This document shows, piece after piece, positions 21,751-33,975 of a DNA stretch of 64,000 nucleotides (the first letter of the stretch is position 1; every line of letters starts with the position of its first letter). The translations under genes and the position numbers were made by a program. The notes beneath the pieces were generated by a model. The model was not told the origin of the DNA and did not search any database. It saw only the letters and a program-made list of their open reading frames with translations. Origin of the DNA: Cryptomeria japonica (taxonomy: Eukaryota; Streptophyta; Pinopsida; Cupressales; Cupressaceae); the NCBI RefSeq assembly GCF_030272615.1, contig NC_081410.1:188871619-188935618 (forward strand), written 5' to 3'.

Positions 21751-23060
21751 TACCGTATAAAATATATAATTTCAGTGAAAATAAAGTGGTCTTTATTTTT
21801 TATATTTTCATTAATCATAATTAAATATATATACAATTGCTTAATTAATAAAAGATAAAAAAAATTAATTAACTTTTAAAACATAAATTTAATTTAATTA
21901 ACTTAAAAAACACATGAAAATAAAAGTAGTAGAAAAAAGCACCTCTTGAAGATGGAGGGGTATTCCTACCCCTCAAAATGAAAAACTTTTTATTAATTAT
22001 AATTGTTAAGTAATATTTACAAGTTCTTCAAATTTTCATCACTACATAACCATTTTCAATCAAGCAAGCTATTGACATCTTTAAAATTATAGCATTCTTT
22101 GACTTCTTTTTTGTATTATTTCTTCCCATCCAAAAGAAAGCTTTACAATGCTCATTTCACATCGAACATTAATAAAGAAACTTTAGCATCAAAATCATGA
22201 AATAATTTGTACATTTACTAGCCATCTACGAGACAGTAGGGAACTAAAGTTTGAATGACCTAAAGGAAATAGAGCACTATTCTAGCCGTCTTGAGCCCTT
22301 GTCTATTGGTTAGCAAAAACATTAAATTCTCCGAAATAAGAAATTTTAATTCTTGAAGGTACCTTAACAATCAAATTTATAGGTCATCGTTGAAAACCCA
22401 TGTTAAAAGAAATAAACCTTCTACAAATCAATAGACATTAGATATATAAGATGATATCTTAAAAAACTAAAATTTTGAGAGAAAACCCTTACATCCTATT
22501 TTTTAATGAAAAAATAAGTACTTTTCAAGCTCACTTTGTAAGAAAGACAACTCTTAACACCCTCCCAGTGTGTGACACGTAATTTCAACTTTTCATACAA
22601 AATATGAAACTAGTGACCATTGCCATCTATTGCTGTCTAAGCAATATAATACAAACTGTCAAGAATAACATCGTGGCTATAACACAAATTGCTGTTAACA
22701 AAGGCAAAAGCCCAGAAGAAGTACACGAGGAAGAACAAAAGAATGACGAAGCTAAAAAAATACTCCTACACAAAATCACAACATGCAATAAAAAATACAA
22801 TAGATATTAATGGGAGCTTTGAACTCTGGCAACAGGTGCGGATGGATTGATATTACTTTGGCCATCAAAATGTCTATTATTATATAGCTAATATAAAATT
22901 GCAACTGATCGTTTGAGACAATGAGCAGAAACAACTGTTTGTGTGTTATTGCCAAGTTTCAGACTAACTGCGGATCTCACATTAACTGTTAATGAAATTT
23001 TGTAATTTTGGAGTTAGATCATCTGTTATTGCTTAGTTTTAAGTCTTTTCTAATTTACAG
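21751..23060. other. AT-rich stretch without a supported gene
   Basis: Contains TTAATTAA-type low complexity (21830-21920), a short inverted repeat AGGGGTATTCCTACCCCT at 21957-21974 and no ORF with recognisable features. The 68-codon frame at 22604-22810 shows no family motif. Confidence 0.6.
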
Positions 23061-23145
23061 CCTCTGCTTCGTATCAGTATGAAGGAGCTGCAAGGGAAGG
23101 AGGAAGAGGCCCAAGCATTTGGGATACGCACTCCCCATACCTCAG
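23061..23145 (+). pseudogene. GH1 beta-glucosidase exon relic, copy A
   Basis: An 85-base exon preceded by a good acceptor (TTTTCTAATTTACAG) and followed by AG|GTTAAAC. It reads [20 protein letters not shown] then D, the N-terminal block of plant glycoside hydrolase family 1 proteins (usual form SAYQYEGA...GPSIWDTF). One extra C near its end breaks the frame relative to copy B. In plant GH1 genes an intron lies at this position before the SAYQYEG block, which fits the acceptor. No further GH1 exons were recognised, so it is a fragment. Confidence 0.75.
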
Positions 23146-23472
23146 GTTAAACTTTTACTTGCATCTATTTATCTGTATCTTCCATTTCTATCGATTGAAT
23201 TCCCTCATGCAATTCTTGTTGAAGATGATCTAATTATAGATAAACAACAGCTTGTATAAATTGAAATTAAGTTAATATTCACAGACATCAAAAGATGGCA
23301 TTAACAATGGAGGCAACTAAACTGCAATCAGAATAAACTGGGCAAATATATTAAGACATATATAGAGCTCATATATGTGGGTTGATACGAGAACATCTAT
23401 TGTAGTCTAATACCTAGATCTAGTAATGCCCAACAAATAACTGATGAAAAATTCTATAAAATTGTGTCTTAC

Positions 23473-23698
23473 TTTGATATTTTCCATGTGAAAAGCAGGA
23501 TTAATGATTCTTCTGTGCTGAGCCCATATTTCTCGCCTTTCAAGTCCAGTAACTCTTCACCTTCCAATTTCTTCAGAGCATTATTGGCCTCAATTTTCTC
23601 ATAATCATCAGACCTCAGAGAGAGTATCTCTTGCACCAGCTGGGGATCTGCAATATTTGTCCCTGCAACAGGTGCAAACCAAAGCAAGAATGTGCTCC
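23473..23698 (-). pseudogene. Plant cytochrome P450 exon relic (CYP72-clan like)
   Basis: On the minus strand an acceptor (TTGCATTACAG, 23701-23699 side) precedes an exon reading TFLLWFAPVAGTNIADPQLV, then QEILS, KLEGEELLDLKGEK and, after a small indel, HRRIINPAFHMENIK, ending at AAA|GTAAGAC. This order matches the second exon of CYP72-clan P450s (WFGP...NIADPELVKE... HRRIINPAFH). The indel after LKGEK (two extra bases) shifts the frame, so it is probably a pseudogene. No heme-binding exon was seen in the window. Distance to the GH1 relics is 330 bp and 1.1 kb. Confidence 0.75.
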
Positions 23699-24020
23699 CT
23701 GTAATGCAAAATCACAACCCAAGAAAAAAAAAGTTAAAGTATGATGGAGATCAACCCATTAGATTTTAGAATTAGAAATTTAAACACTATTCGTCGACAG
23801 GGATGAGATATATTTTGGCCTTACTTCACCCTGTGACGAGTCCTTACAGAACCACTTGTGTGGGCAAGATGTTACTGGTAAGACTACTGAAGATGGTGAG
23901 CCCTCAGTAATCTGCCCATACAAGTAATTCCCTGCTCATACATTAAAGAACAATTCATGCCTCACTAGATTGGAGTTCTAGATAGTTTACCTAAAACAAC
24001 AATAGGATTTACAACCAAAA

Positions 24021-24557
24021 TGTATGGTTTAAAATTTAAATGGGTTGTTAAAGAAGCAATCTATTCTTATAACCCCAAAGAGACCAGTAGCTCAATGGTT
24101 AAGAACCCAAGCATACTAATGGGAGGTCCTAGAGGAGATTCCTAGTCTAACAATCAATGTTTCTTAAAAAAGGAGAAAAAACTGTTACAAGAATAACAAT
24201 AGAGAAAAAAAACAATGATAACAAGACTGCACCATAGATTTTGGTCCACTGATGATAGAATGATAGAACTCTGGGCAGAATATCATGGTGTGTATGGTTT
24301 AAATGGGTTGTTAAAGAAGCAATCTATTCTTCTATCCCCAAAGAGACCAACTGTAGCTCAATGGTTAAGAACCCAAGCATACTAATGGGAGGTCCTAGAG
24401 GAGATTCCTAGTCTAACAATCCGTGTTTCTTAAAAAAGGAGGACAAAAAACTGTTACAAGAATAACAATAGAGAAAAAAAACAATGATAACAAGACTGCA
24501 CCATAGATTTTGGTCCACTGATGATAGAATGATAGAACTCTGGGCAGAATATCATGA
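24021..24557 (+). repeat. Tandem duplication of a ~270-bp unit with tRNA/SINE-like promoter boxes
   Basis: Two direct copies (24021-24290 and 24291-24557) starting TGTATGGTTTAAA and ending CAGAATATCATG. Each holds TAGCTCAATGGTTAAG (24088-24103; 24354-24369), which fits an RNA polymerase III A box, and GAGGAGATTCC about 30 bases on (24132-24142; 24398-24408), a weak B box. This suggests a tRNA-derived SINE remnant that was duplicated with its flank. Copies differ by a few indels. Confidence 0.55.
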
Positions 24558-24760
24558 GAAAACTATCGCCTAGGATTAGAACTGGCCTGCTGCATCATCT
24601 TCATCATCTCTTTAGCATTTCCAAGGAAGAGCTTGTATGGAGACTGAAAATGCATCTGTATTTTTCTAGGCCTCCACCACACAAGTTGGAGAAGTACTGA
24701 TCCGTAATTTTATTCAATATTAATTCTATTTGTCCTCATGGCATAACTGCATCCTCTGTA

Positions 24761-24952
24761 TTGGATAGCATTCATTATAGTTTACTGGGATGGAGAGCTT
24801 CTGTACTGGCGTGTATGTGGTGGGGTTCTTGTAACAGTAGAATTCCCTCTGGATTCTCATATTCGGTACAGCCTCTGCTTCACATCAGGATGGAGGAGCT
24901 GCAAGGGAAGGGGGAAGAGGCCCAAGCATTTGGGATAAGTACTCCCATACCC
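24761..24952 (+). pseudogene. GH1 beta-glucosidase N-terminal relic, copy B
   Basis: Reads a hydrophobic lead (SLLGWRASVLACMWWGS), then NSRIPSGF; after a frameshift FGTASASHQ and [20 protein letters not shown] follow. This is the first-exon end fused directly to the block found in copy A, with no intron between them, while the sequence after it (to about 25040) matches the intron after copy A. The donor is changed (CAG|ATTAAC). No ATG opens the frame. So it is a broken duplicate of copy A region. Known family role: hydrolysis of beta-glucosides, often of defence compounds. Confidence 0.7.
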
Positions 24953-25369
24953 CAGATTAACTTTTACCTTTCTATACATCTATTTATCTACATCTTCCAT
25001 TTCTATCGATTGAATTTCCCTCATGCAATTCATTTTAGTAGCTTAATAAAAAAAGCAACAATCTTAGAATGACCTTAAAAATTTAACACAAAGTTTAATG
25101 ATCGCTTGGAATTGATGTATAGATTTTATTTAGCAGTGTAAATGGGATACTCCTTCCCCTCAATGTTCTTGCTTTCATCATATAGCGGTTTAATGTAATT
25201 GTGTTTTGTTTTCTTATCACTTTTTTCTGTAAATATGTGAATATAGACCAAGGCCTTGAGGTAAATGAGTCAAAAACTTTAAAAAGGGACAGTACGATAG
25301 TATCAATGTATAAAGCAGGAACGCAAATAATATAAATGTGAGGCAAACTTACCTGAGTTTGCAAAATCT

Positions 25370-27510
25370 GCAAGAGAAAATACGTAATCTGCAGGTTGAA
25401 GAAGTTGTTTGTGGAAGGCACATCTATTTGTTGTTCTAAGTCTAGTTTGTCATAAAAAATCAACCAATTCACTAAATCCATATATCAGAAAGGAAAAGAA
25501 TGCCTGAAATGACTATGAGCTGGAAAATGGCCTGTTGTTGACAAGAGTAGATTGCAGGGGCTGCTTGGTGGAAGGCACATCTATTTGTTGTTCTAAGTCT
25601 AGTTTATCATAAAAAAACAACCAGTTCACTAAATCCAAAAATTAGAAAGGAAAAGAATACCTGAACTGACTATGAGCTGGAAAATGGCCTGTTGTTGACA
25701 AGACTAGATTGCAGAAGAGGCTGCTTGGTGGAAAGCACATCTACTTGATTTTCTAAGCCTAGTTCATCGTAAAAATTAATCAGTTTACTAAATCCATAAA
25801 TTAGAAAATGACTGTACTAACTATTGAGCTGGAAAATGGCCTGTTGTTGACAAGAGTAGATTGCAGAGCCTAGTTGGTGGAAGGTACATCTACTTGTTTT
25901 TTTGAGCCTAGTTTCATCATTAAAAATTAACCAGTTTACTAAATCCATAAATTAGAAAGGCAAGAATGCTTGTACTGACTACTATTGAGCTGCAAAATTG
26001 CCTGTGGTTGACAAATGTAGATTGCAAAGCCTAGTTGGTGGAAGGCACATCTACTTGTTTTTCTAAGCCTAGTTTGTCAAAAAATTAACCAATTTACTAA
26101 ATCCATAAATTAGAAAGGAAAAGAATGCTTGTAATGACTATTGAGCTGGAAAATGGCCCGTGGTTGACAAGAGTGTAGATTGCAGAGCCAAGTTGGTGGA
26201 AGGCACATCTACTTGTTTTTTTAAGCCTAATTTGTCATAAAAATTAACCAGTTTAATATATTCATAAATAAGAAAGGAAAATAATGCTTGTACTGACTGT
26301 TGTGCTGCAAAATGGCCTCTGGTTGACAAGAGTAGATAGCAGAGCCTATTTGTTGAAAGGCACATCTACTTGTTTTTTTAAGCCTAGTTCATCATAAAAA
26401 ATAACCAGTTTACTAAATCCATAAATTAGAAAGGAAAAGAATGCTTGTACTAACTATTGAGCTGCAAAATGGCCTGTGGTTGACAAGAGTAGATTGCAAA
26501 GCCTACTTGGTGGAAGGCACATCTACTTGTTTTTTCAGCCTAGTTTGTAATAAAAAATAACCAGTTTATTAAATCCATAAAATTAGAAAGGAAAAAAATG
26601 CTTATACTGACTATTGAGTTGCAAAATGGCTTGTGGTTGACAACAGTAGAATGCAGAGCCTACTTGGTGGAAGACACATCTTCTTGTTTTTTAAACTTGG
26701 TTTGTCATTAAAATTAACTAATTTACTAAATCCATAAATTACAAAGGAAAAGAATACTTATACTGACTATTGAGCTGCAAAATGGCCTGTGGTTGACAAT
26801 AGTAAATTGCAAAGCTTAGTTGGTGGAAGACACATCTACACTTGTTTTATAAGCCTAGATTTTCATAAAAATTAACCACTTCACTAAATCCATAAATTAC
26901 AAAGAAAAGAATGCCTGTACTGACTATTGAGCTGCAAAATGGCATGTGGTTGACAAGAGAAGATCGCATAGCCTGCTTGGTGGAAGGCACGTCTCCTTAT
27001 TTTTCTAAGTCTAGTTTGTCATGAAAATTAACCAGTTTACTAGATCCATAAATTAAAACGAAAAAGAATGCTTTATGGTATTATACTGACTATTGAGATG
27101 GAAAGTGCTGTCAAGACTAGATTGCAAAACCTGCCTGGTGGAAGGCACATCTACTTGTTTTTCTAAGCCTGGTCTGTCACAAAAATTAATCAGTTTACTA
27201 AGCCTGATTTGTCATTCTAAAAATGGCCCTGTGGTTTTCTAAGCCTGGTTTGTCATTAAAATTAACAAGTTTACTAAATCCATAAATTAGAGAGGCATTC
27301 TAAATATGGCCCTGTGGTTGGCAAGACTAGATTGCAGAGCCTGCCATGTACTTGTTTTTCTAAACCTAGTTTGTCAGTTAGAAAGGAAACGAATGCCTGT
27401 ACTGACTATCGAACTAGAAAATAGCCGGTGGTTGACAAGAGTAGATTGCAGAACCTTCTTGGTGGAAGGCACTTCTACTTGCTTTTCTAAACTTATTATA
27501 GAGAATATGT
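25370..27510. repeat. Tandem array, ~157-bp unit, about 13 copies
   Basis: The marker GAGCTGGAAAATGGCC (or GCAAAATGGCC) occurs at 25522, 25679, 25831, 25992, 26148, 26307, 26464, 26621, 26777 and 26933, i.e. steps of 152-161 bases, then in decayed form to about 27420. Each unit also has TTGACAAGAGTAGATTGCAGAGCCT, split across one line, then GGTGGAAGGCACATCTACTT and AACCAGTTTACTAAATCCAT. Last units (27100-27510) are truncated and rearranged. The period is not a multiple of three, so ORFs across it are chance. Confidence 0.92.
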
Positions 27511-27529
27511 AAGCATCCATATGACGGTG

Positions 27530-28375
27530 ACACATTATGGCTCTTTTGGGTGTCAAGGGACCTTCTGTTAGTTCACAGATATTATTGTCTTTTCTTGGTT
27601 GTTTGACACAGATCGACCACATGGTGGCTTGCTAATTCTTGTTTATTGAGAAGAAAAGCATGTGTGTACAAATAAGTCCCCACAAAACTGCACATGATAC
27701 AATTAGAGGAAGCCTACGACAAAGCCCTAGAAGTAGACCTAACAGCAGGGCATCCTAATTAAGATAACATTGTTTTTGGTTGATTTCCCTACACAAACAA
27801 AGCATTTGACAATCTTGTTCAACTGGCAAAATAAAGCCATCTTTTATTACTTTTTATGGCGTCTGCAATCATGATGAACTAACAAAGCACACTACTACTA
27901 TTAAAGATTCAAGGATTCAAACAAAGAAATACAGAGATGAAAAATCCACACAATTGAATTTACTAACAAAGTCCTAATCCACACATTAGGGCTGTTTTGG
28001 GTGTCCAGGTACTGTTAGTTCACAGATATTATTGTCCTTTTCTGGTTGTTCGACAAAGATAGATCTCATGGCGGCTTGCTAATTCTTGTTTATTATGAAA
28101 AAAAGCATGTGTGTACAAATAAGTGCCCACAAAACTGGACACGATACAATTAGAGGAAGCCTGTGACAAAGCCCTAGAAGTAGACCTAACAGCAGGGCAC
28201 CCTAATTAGATAACATTGTTTTGGTTGATTTCCCTACAGAAACAAAGCATTTGACAATCTTGTTCGACTGACAAAATAAAGCACTCTTTTATTACTTTTT
28301 ATGGCGTCTGCAAACCATCAAAAACTAACGAAGCACACTACTACAATTAAAGATTCAAGGAAAATCCACACAAAT
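27530..28375. repeat. Direct tandem duplication of ~450 bp
   Basis: 27537-27985 and 27988-28375 share long near-identical blocks, for example GCATGTGTGTACAAATAAGT, AGCCCTAGAAGTAGACCTAA and TTATTACTTTTTATGGCGTC. The second copy is slightly shorter because of a deletion near 28360. No gene is visible in it. Confidence 0.85.
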
Positions 28376-30388
28376 AAATTACTAAGAGAGTCCTAATCCA
28401 CACAAAAAAAGTAAATGACACAATCAGTAGTCCAAATGCAATGCTTATTGTAAAGAATTCGAATAGAAAACTACAATACAGTGCCCAGTAAAACACATAC
28501 CCATGCCAAACAGGTGCTAGAAAATGCATAAACTCCACCGCCCACATTTGCACATATAGACCTCTGCAATCAATTATTCCTCGTTTCATACTTCTCATAC
28601 AAATCCTTGCGTAGTTCTTCCCCAAATATGAAAAACAACAAATGCAAGATGTTTCTGCGAGCAATAAGGGAAATGAACAATAATTAATGCTTTAAAAACA
28701 ATGAATAACATTCTTTTATATAGGCATCTCATGAGTTTAACCGTTTGGTACTGCTTTTTTCCTTTAAAAAAAACATTTCCGTTGAAAGGAGCGCAGTTCA
28801 GCTTGGAAGATTTTTGCAGATTTATGTTCCAATTTGTTCATTTCAATTGATACAATAAATATTTTTATTATTGATTGATAATGTGCACTACAATAACATA
28901 CTGAATTTAACATTCATTATATACTTATAAATTTTTTAAATTATATTGATTAAAAAATTAGACAAATGATAAATTCATATTTCAATATTTTTTTTATATT
29001 TCAAACACTATAGTATATGACATGCAAGTACCAATAATATTGATTAAAATGATAAAATATTTATATTTCAAAAAAAATTATAAAATTTAGAGAAGATTAG
29101 ATTTGACCTTAGATAAAGAATATGTTTATAACATAATTTAAGAGATTCAAAAGATAGAGATAGAGCATATAAAACAATTTTCACAAAATGACAATCATCT
29201 TTTGTTTATAGAGTTAAGTACTCTTTTTTCTTTATTTACTTTTTTTTGTCTTAACATTTAATATTAGAATATCAATTGTTTGTAGCCTCATTCATTATAA
29301 ATCTCGGTTAATTATTTATTTATATTATAACTCCAATCATACTTCCATATGTACTCCTACATCCCAGGCTTCTCGTATCCATATGCATCTCAAATCGTCT
29401 ATACCATATCCTAGTTCATTACCTTGCCCACCCTTTTGACCCGCATACTCAAGCTCATATACACCAAATCTAGATTTCTTTATCCTGGGTCATTTATGTA
29501 ATGTGTGGGAGAAATCTTGTATGACTTCAATCTAAATGAAAATTAATATGTTTAACTCCCTCCATTTTTCTATTAACCATTCTAAAGTTGATAACTTTTT
29601 TACATGTTTGTGCAACAATGTCTAATTACTATTTAAATAGATTACTTAAGCATTTAAATACATCATAGAATCATTTGATTGTCTTACAATTGTTTATGAT
29701 TTTAATACTAGAAGGAACATTTACTTTAAGGAGCATTAAAAGTAACAACACCTACAATATTAGTATTATAATCTAAAATATTATTGTGATATCCTTAAGA
29801 GCATATTTCTACGAGATTTAAGGTCAATCAACACAATGTCCATATTTATTACAAGATTAGATCTAATAGGATATATAATATTAATCTCAAAAGAATATGT
29901 AGAAATGGATGAGAATGTCATCTAAATGCTAAAAAATAACACAAAAACCACAACCCAACTACTCTTTATTAATTTCAATAGTGATGTTAACTTGAATGAA
30001 TTTAGCTTTAGCATATTTGTTGGAATGACTAAATTATTATTATTATCGAAAGAAATGTCACAAACTAACATCAATAGATGCTTAAGGAGCCATCACGTGC
30101 TTACAAACCCTAGGTACAAAGTGAGCCTCCTAAAACTGAGAGAAACATGTGTTGCAGAAATTGTTAAATATTAGGTAATCAAACCTCAAGCATAATCCCT
30201 ATGTGCAACTGCTCAATAGAAAGGCTTTCATCCACAATCTATTTGTAGTAATCAAGGTGTTTCCATCCTTTAATTTTTTATAACAAATGAAAATGATGTA
30301 TAATATATTTGAGGGAATAATTCCATAAAATGTGGATGTCATCACTTCTCTTTAGCTTAGCTTAAATAAGCACTAGAGTAACCTTCTT
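28376..30388. other. AT-rich stretch without a supported gene
   Basis: Contains a hydrophobic minus-strand frame (28347-28664) and a plus-strand frame (29926-30174); neither shows a family motif or homologous partner in the window. Composition is strongly AT-biased from 28850 to 29300. Confidence 0.55.
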
Positions 30389-30779
30389 GTTGGTATTTGT
30401 TATCATTGATGACTTGGTGTTGTCATTGATGTCAACCATCAACTTGTGTATTGTGTTGTGATTATCAAATTGTGGAGAGATTATTGACTAAGTGTTTAGG
30501 AGGATATTGGAGATTGTTGTTAGTACAATTATGATGTTGTTTATTGGTGTCAACCCTTTAGTGATGGATATGTTGTTGATGTATTTTGTTGTGTCTATTG
30601 GTGTTGTCAAGTGTTGATTGTTGGTATTTGTTGTCATTTTTGTCACATGGTTCAATTGTGTGCGTAGCTATGGTGGAGACAATTGGTTATTATAATTGAT
30701 GACTAGATGTTGTTATTGATGTTATGTTGATGATGGAAGTACATATTGTTGATATGGTGTAGATTGGTATCTTAGATAT
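30389..30779 (+). repeat. Decayed Sirevirus-like LTR start or GT-rich repeat
   Basis: Starts TGTTGGTATTTGTTATCATTG followed by repeated GATGTTGTCATTGATG-type phrases, like the LTR starts of E2 (TGTTGGCAATTTTGATGATT). No purine tract precedes it. It is cut by the solo LTR at 30780 and its GATGTTGATG-style repetition resumes at 32204-32480. Assignment is weak. Confidence 0.35.
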
Positions 30780-32203
30780 TGTACGCAAGAAAATGTGGTG
30801 ATCAAAATGAATAAATCAAGATCAAACGACCTACATACCAATGAGACTCTTAGTACAAAATATAAACTAATTAAAACTAGTTTAACTTCCCAAGGGGTGT
30901 CCCATTGTTCTCTATCTCACAAGATCCTTAAAGCCAATGTTTTGCTCTCAAATCATTGAGAAAATGACTTAGGAATGACAACTCCAAGACCGAGTGATAT
31001 TGTGATCGACATGTATGAATGCATTCTAAGATCTATATGATATGTTAAAATCTATGATGCTTAAGCTAAGATTGAGATAGTGATATAATAAAGAGATTAA
31101 CAAATTATCCTAACATGATATACTAGCATGAATATTCTATGATATGAATTGAAATGCTTCTAAATGTTATGATGATATTTTAACAAAGAGAGGCTAAAAT
31201 GCTTAGTAAATTAGACTATAATGTAGATGCATGAAACTTGGATATGGAGAATGAGGAATGAGAGCTCTATTTATAGGGAAATAGGGCAATGGAGGGTTAA
31301 GATTGAATAATCTTAACAATGGTTAATGGTGACAATTGTCAACAAGAGGTGGCTTGAGAGGAAATGCAAGAGGCATTAAATGCTTGAGGAGACATGAAGG
31401 TTACCTTAGGAGGTAAGGTTATGGTTAGGTTAGGGTCATCCATTGGATAAAGATTTTACCCAAGGGGTAAACTCTTGTGCAAGGGTTAATAGGATAACCA
31501 AGGTTAAAGCCATGAGTGCTTGATAAAACCCTTGGGTTAGATGAGGTTTTAGTTAGAGAGAAAGTCTCTAACCATGAGGGGAAGGTTGAGTTAACCGTTA
31601 ATGGTTTGGAAGACTTTGGGGATAAATCTGTAAGAGTCCTTCCAAATTTGGGGGAACTCAACAAGTTAGCTTGTTGAAGAAATGTAGCCTTAAATGCATT
31701 TAGAAGACTTTCCTCCAAATTTGAGAAGTGACCTCCTCAAATTTAGGGAAAGGACATGATTAGGAGTTGATTGGGCCAATTAAGATAGTTTAGAAGAATC
31801 TAGAAGGCTCTAGAAGAGATTTAGGAGGCAAGTGGGAGATGTAGGAAATTGCAAGTGGGAGAAATAGGATTTTAATTAAAATAAAATGCTTTATTTCAAC
31901 TAAAATAGATGCAACTTGCATAAACACACGTGGGGAGATTTTTATAAATAAATTAGATTTATTTATATGCAAGGGTCAATTTAATTAAAAGGAAGAAAGG
32001 GGAATTAATTAAATAAGGTGATTTATTTAATTAAAGGCTAGAAAAGGTTTAGGTGAATTTAATTAAATAGATTAAATAATTTATTTAATCAAATAGATGA
32101 AAATGAAGAAATAAATTAAATAGGATTTAATTAATAGGAGGGATATGGTTTAAACAAATATTATATACTTATTTAAGAAAGTGGTCAGATTTGTATGTCT
32201 ACA
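30780..32203 (-). mobile_element. Solo LTR, minus strand, related to the E3 LTR
   Basis: On the minus strand it begins TGTAGACATACAAATC and ends TTCTTGCGTACA. Flanks are GATAT (30775-30779) and GATAC (32204-32208), a 5-bp duplication with one mismatch. A TATA box (TATAAATA on the minus strand) lies at 31268-31275, followed by AGAGCTC as in E3 (AGAGCCC). Further shared blocks with E3 include TGCAACTTGCA-type and AAAATCCTATTT segments. Frames inside (for example 31425-31718 minus) are LTR sequence and not genes. Confidence 0.85.
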
Positions 32204-32847
32204 GATACTAATAAGGTGATTATTGATTCAGATGAATGTGTATATGGTTGATGGTTGAACATGTTCCTTATTGTGGATGTCCACCTTCTTTGTGTTGATG
32301 TCTACACTTAGTATTAGGTGTTGTCGCATATAAGAATTGCATATGATCAAATGGTTGGTTGCTCTATCATATGTGTGGTGCCATTAATATAAAATGTAGA
32401 TGACTCATGGTTGGAGCTCACCCTCTTGGTGTTGATATCCATTCCCAGTTGGCTATGATGTCATGATTGATGGAAAGTTATGTCAAAAATAGTGACTCGG
32501 AGTTGCTTTGTCAAATGTGTGTCGATGAGACAATTGGTGTTGATACTTGTCCATACATGATGATGATGTTGAAAGTTGTTTTGTCAGGTGTGCAGTTGTG
32601 GAGAGATGTTCGATGAGTGCAAGATCATGGGGGGCCAAAAAAGTGGCAATGAGAAAAAAAAAACACATTTTTTTCTTTGTCAAACATGTCAAAATCCACT
32701 TTAACTTTTTGCATGGGTCGAGTAAAATATAAATTTGGTTTGTAAATACCAAACCAAAATGGATATATATTAATAATAATATTATTTCCTAACATCATTG
32801 TTGTGATGTCATGTTTTAAAAAACAAATAGTCATTTCCAAAATGGAT

Positions 32848-33465
32848 ATCCGTTTTATTTAGCCTAAAAAGCATACTTTAGTAAAATGGGCATAACTTGT
32901 GTATTTCTTATTGAAATTTTTATTTTCTATAGGCGTTGGAAAGGTGATTCAGAGACCTAAAAGTGGATAAGGTAATTTATTAGATTATACATCAAAAATT
33001 AATTATAATGATTTGAAGTTGATCCTTCAATTTTAAAACTTTAAATACTCACAACTTTTGCATACAATGTCTTCTTTAATTTTTTTGCTCCCTAAAGAAT
33101 TGAAATATTTAAAAAGTAGTAAATAATAAAACAGTCAGATTTTATGTACTAATTCCGTTTTGTTTAGCCTAAAAAGAATACTTTAGTAAAATGGGTATAA
33201 CTTGTGTGTTTCTTATCAAAATTTTCATTTTTTTACAAGCGTTGGAAAGGTGATTCAAAGACCTACAAAATGGATAAGGTAATTTTATTAGATTATACAC
33301 CAAAAATTAATTATAATCATTTGAATTTAATCCTTCAGTTTTAAAACTTTAAATGCTCACAACTTTTGCATACAAAGTCTTTTTTTATTTTTTTACTTCC
33401 AAAAGAATTGATATATTTAAAAAGTAGTAAATAGTAAAACATTTAGATTTTATGTACTATTGAGA
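32848..33465. repeat. Direct tandem duplication of ~305 bp
   Basis: 32848-33152 and 33153-33465 share CCGTTTT(A/G)TTTAGCCTAAAAAG, GCGTTGGAAAGGTGATTCA and TTTAAAAAGTAGTAAATA. AT-rich, no gene. The stretch 32210-32847 before it also shows no gene. Confidence 0.85.
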
Positions 33466-33552
33466 CTGATTTTTTCATATTTATCATCATTGAAGTTTGT
33501 CTTGTTGTCTTTGATCCTATGCACACCAATTCCAAAATTGACCTAAGAGAAA

Positions 33553-33835
33553 ATGTCTCTCTATACCTCTCTCTATTTACTTAGCTATATCTCACTCTCC
33601 CCCCTCTCCTTTTATCTCCCTTTCAATCCATCTCTCTCCCTAAGTTGCCTTACTATATTTCTATCTATATCTCTCCTATCTCTCTTCCTTGTCTACCTAT
33701 TTCACTCCTTTTTCTTGTCCCATCTATATCATTTCCAAGTTATATCTATCTCTAGATATGTATTCCTCTTTATATCCCCATCTCTTCCTCTCTCACTCTA
33801 TCCCTCGCTCCCTACTTTTATATCTCTACTAATAT
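33553..33835. repeat. Pyrimidine-rich (TCTC/TATC) low-complexity tract
   Basis: CTCTCTATAC, CTCTCC and TATATCTC phrases dominate. The 122-codon frame across it is Ser/Leu-rich and explained by composition. It is similar in make-up to the left arm of the inverted repeat at 53860-54020. Confidence 0.85.
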
Positions 33836-33975
33836 CACTTGGGTGTGTGCACGAAGTTGAGCCCACTTTTTGGCCAAAAGTGGAAGTGTTTTCTCTATTT
33901 TTCAGAATTCATCCCAATTGACCTAAAAATTAGAAGGACTTAAAGAATGAATCTTAAAAAAAGTAATATGAAATG

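Noticed and set aside
24088-24142. Functional tRNA gene
   Set aside because: Only A- and B-box-like words are present; no cloverleaf with anticodon arm could be drawn by eye.
25370-27510. Regularly spaced repeats considered as a CRISPR array
   Set aside because: Unit is about 157 bp without distinct spacers, and the window is plant nuclear DNA; it is a tandem satellite.
28347-28664. Hydrophobic minus frame considered as a P450 membrane anchor exon
   Set aside because: No proline-rich hinge or splice site in frame with the P450 exon at 23473-23698, and the tandem duplication overlaps it.
31425-31718. 97-codon minus frame
   Set aside because: Lies wholly in the minus-strand solo LTR and has no motif.
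33553-33921. 122-codon plus frame, Ser/Leu/Tyr-rich
   Set aside because: Pyrimidine-rich low-complexity tract, no domain.
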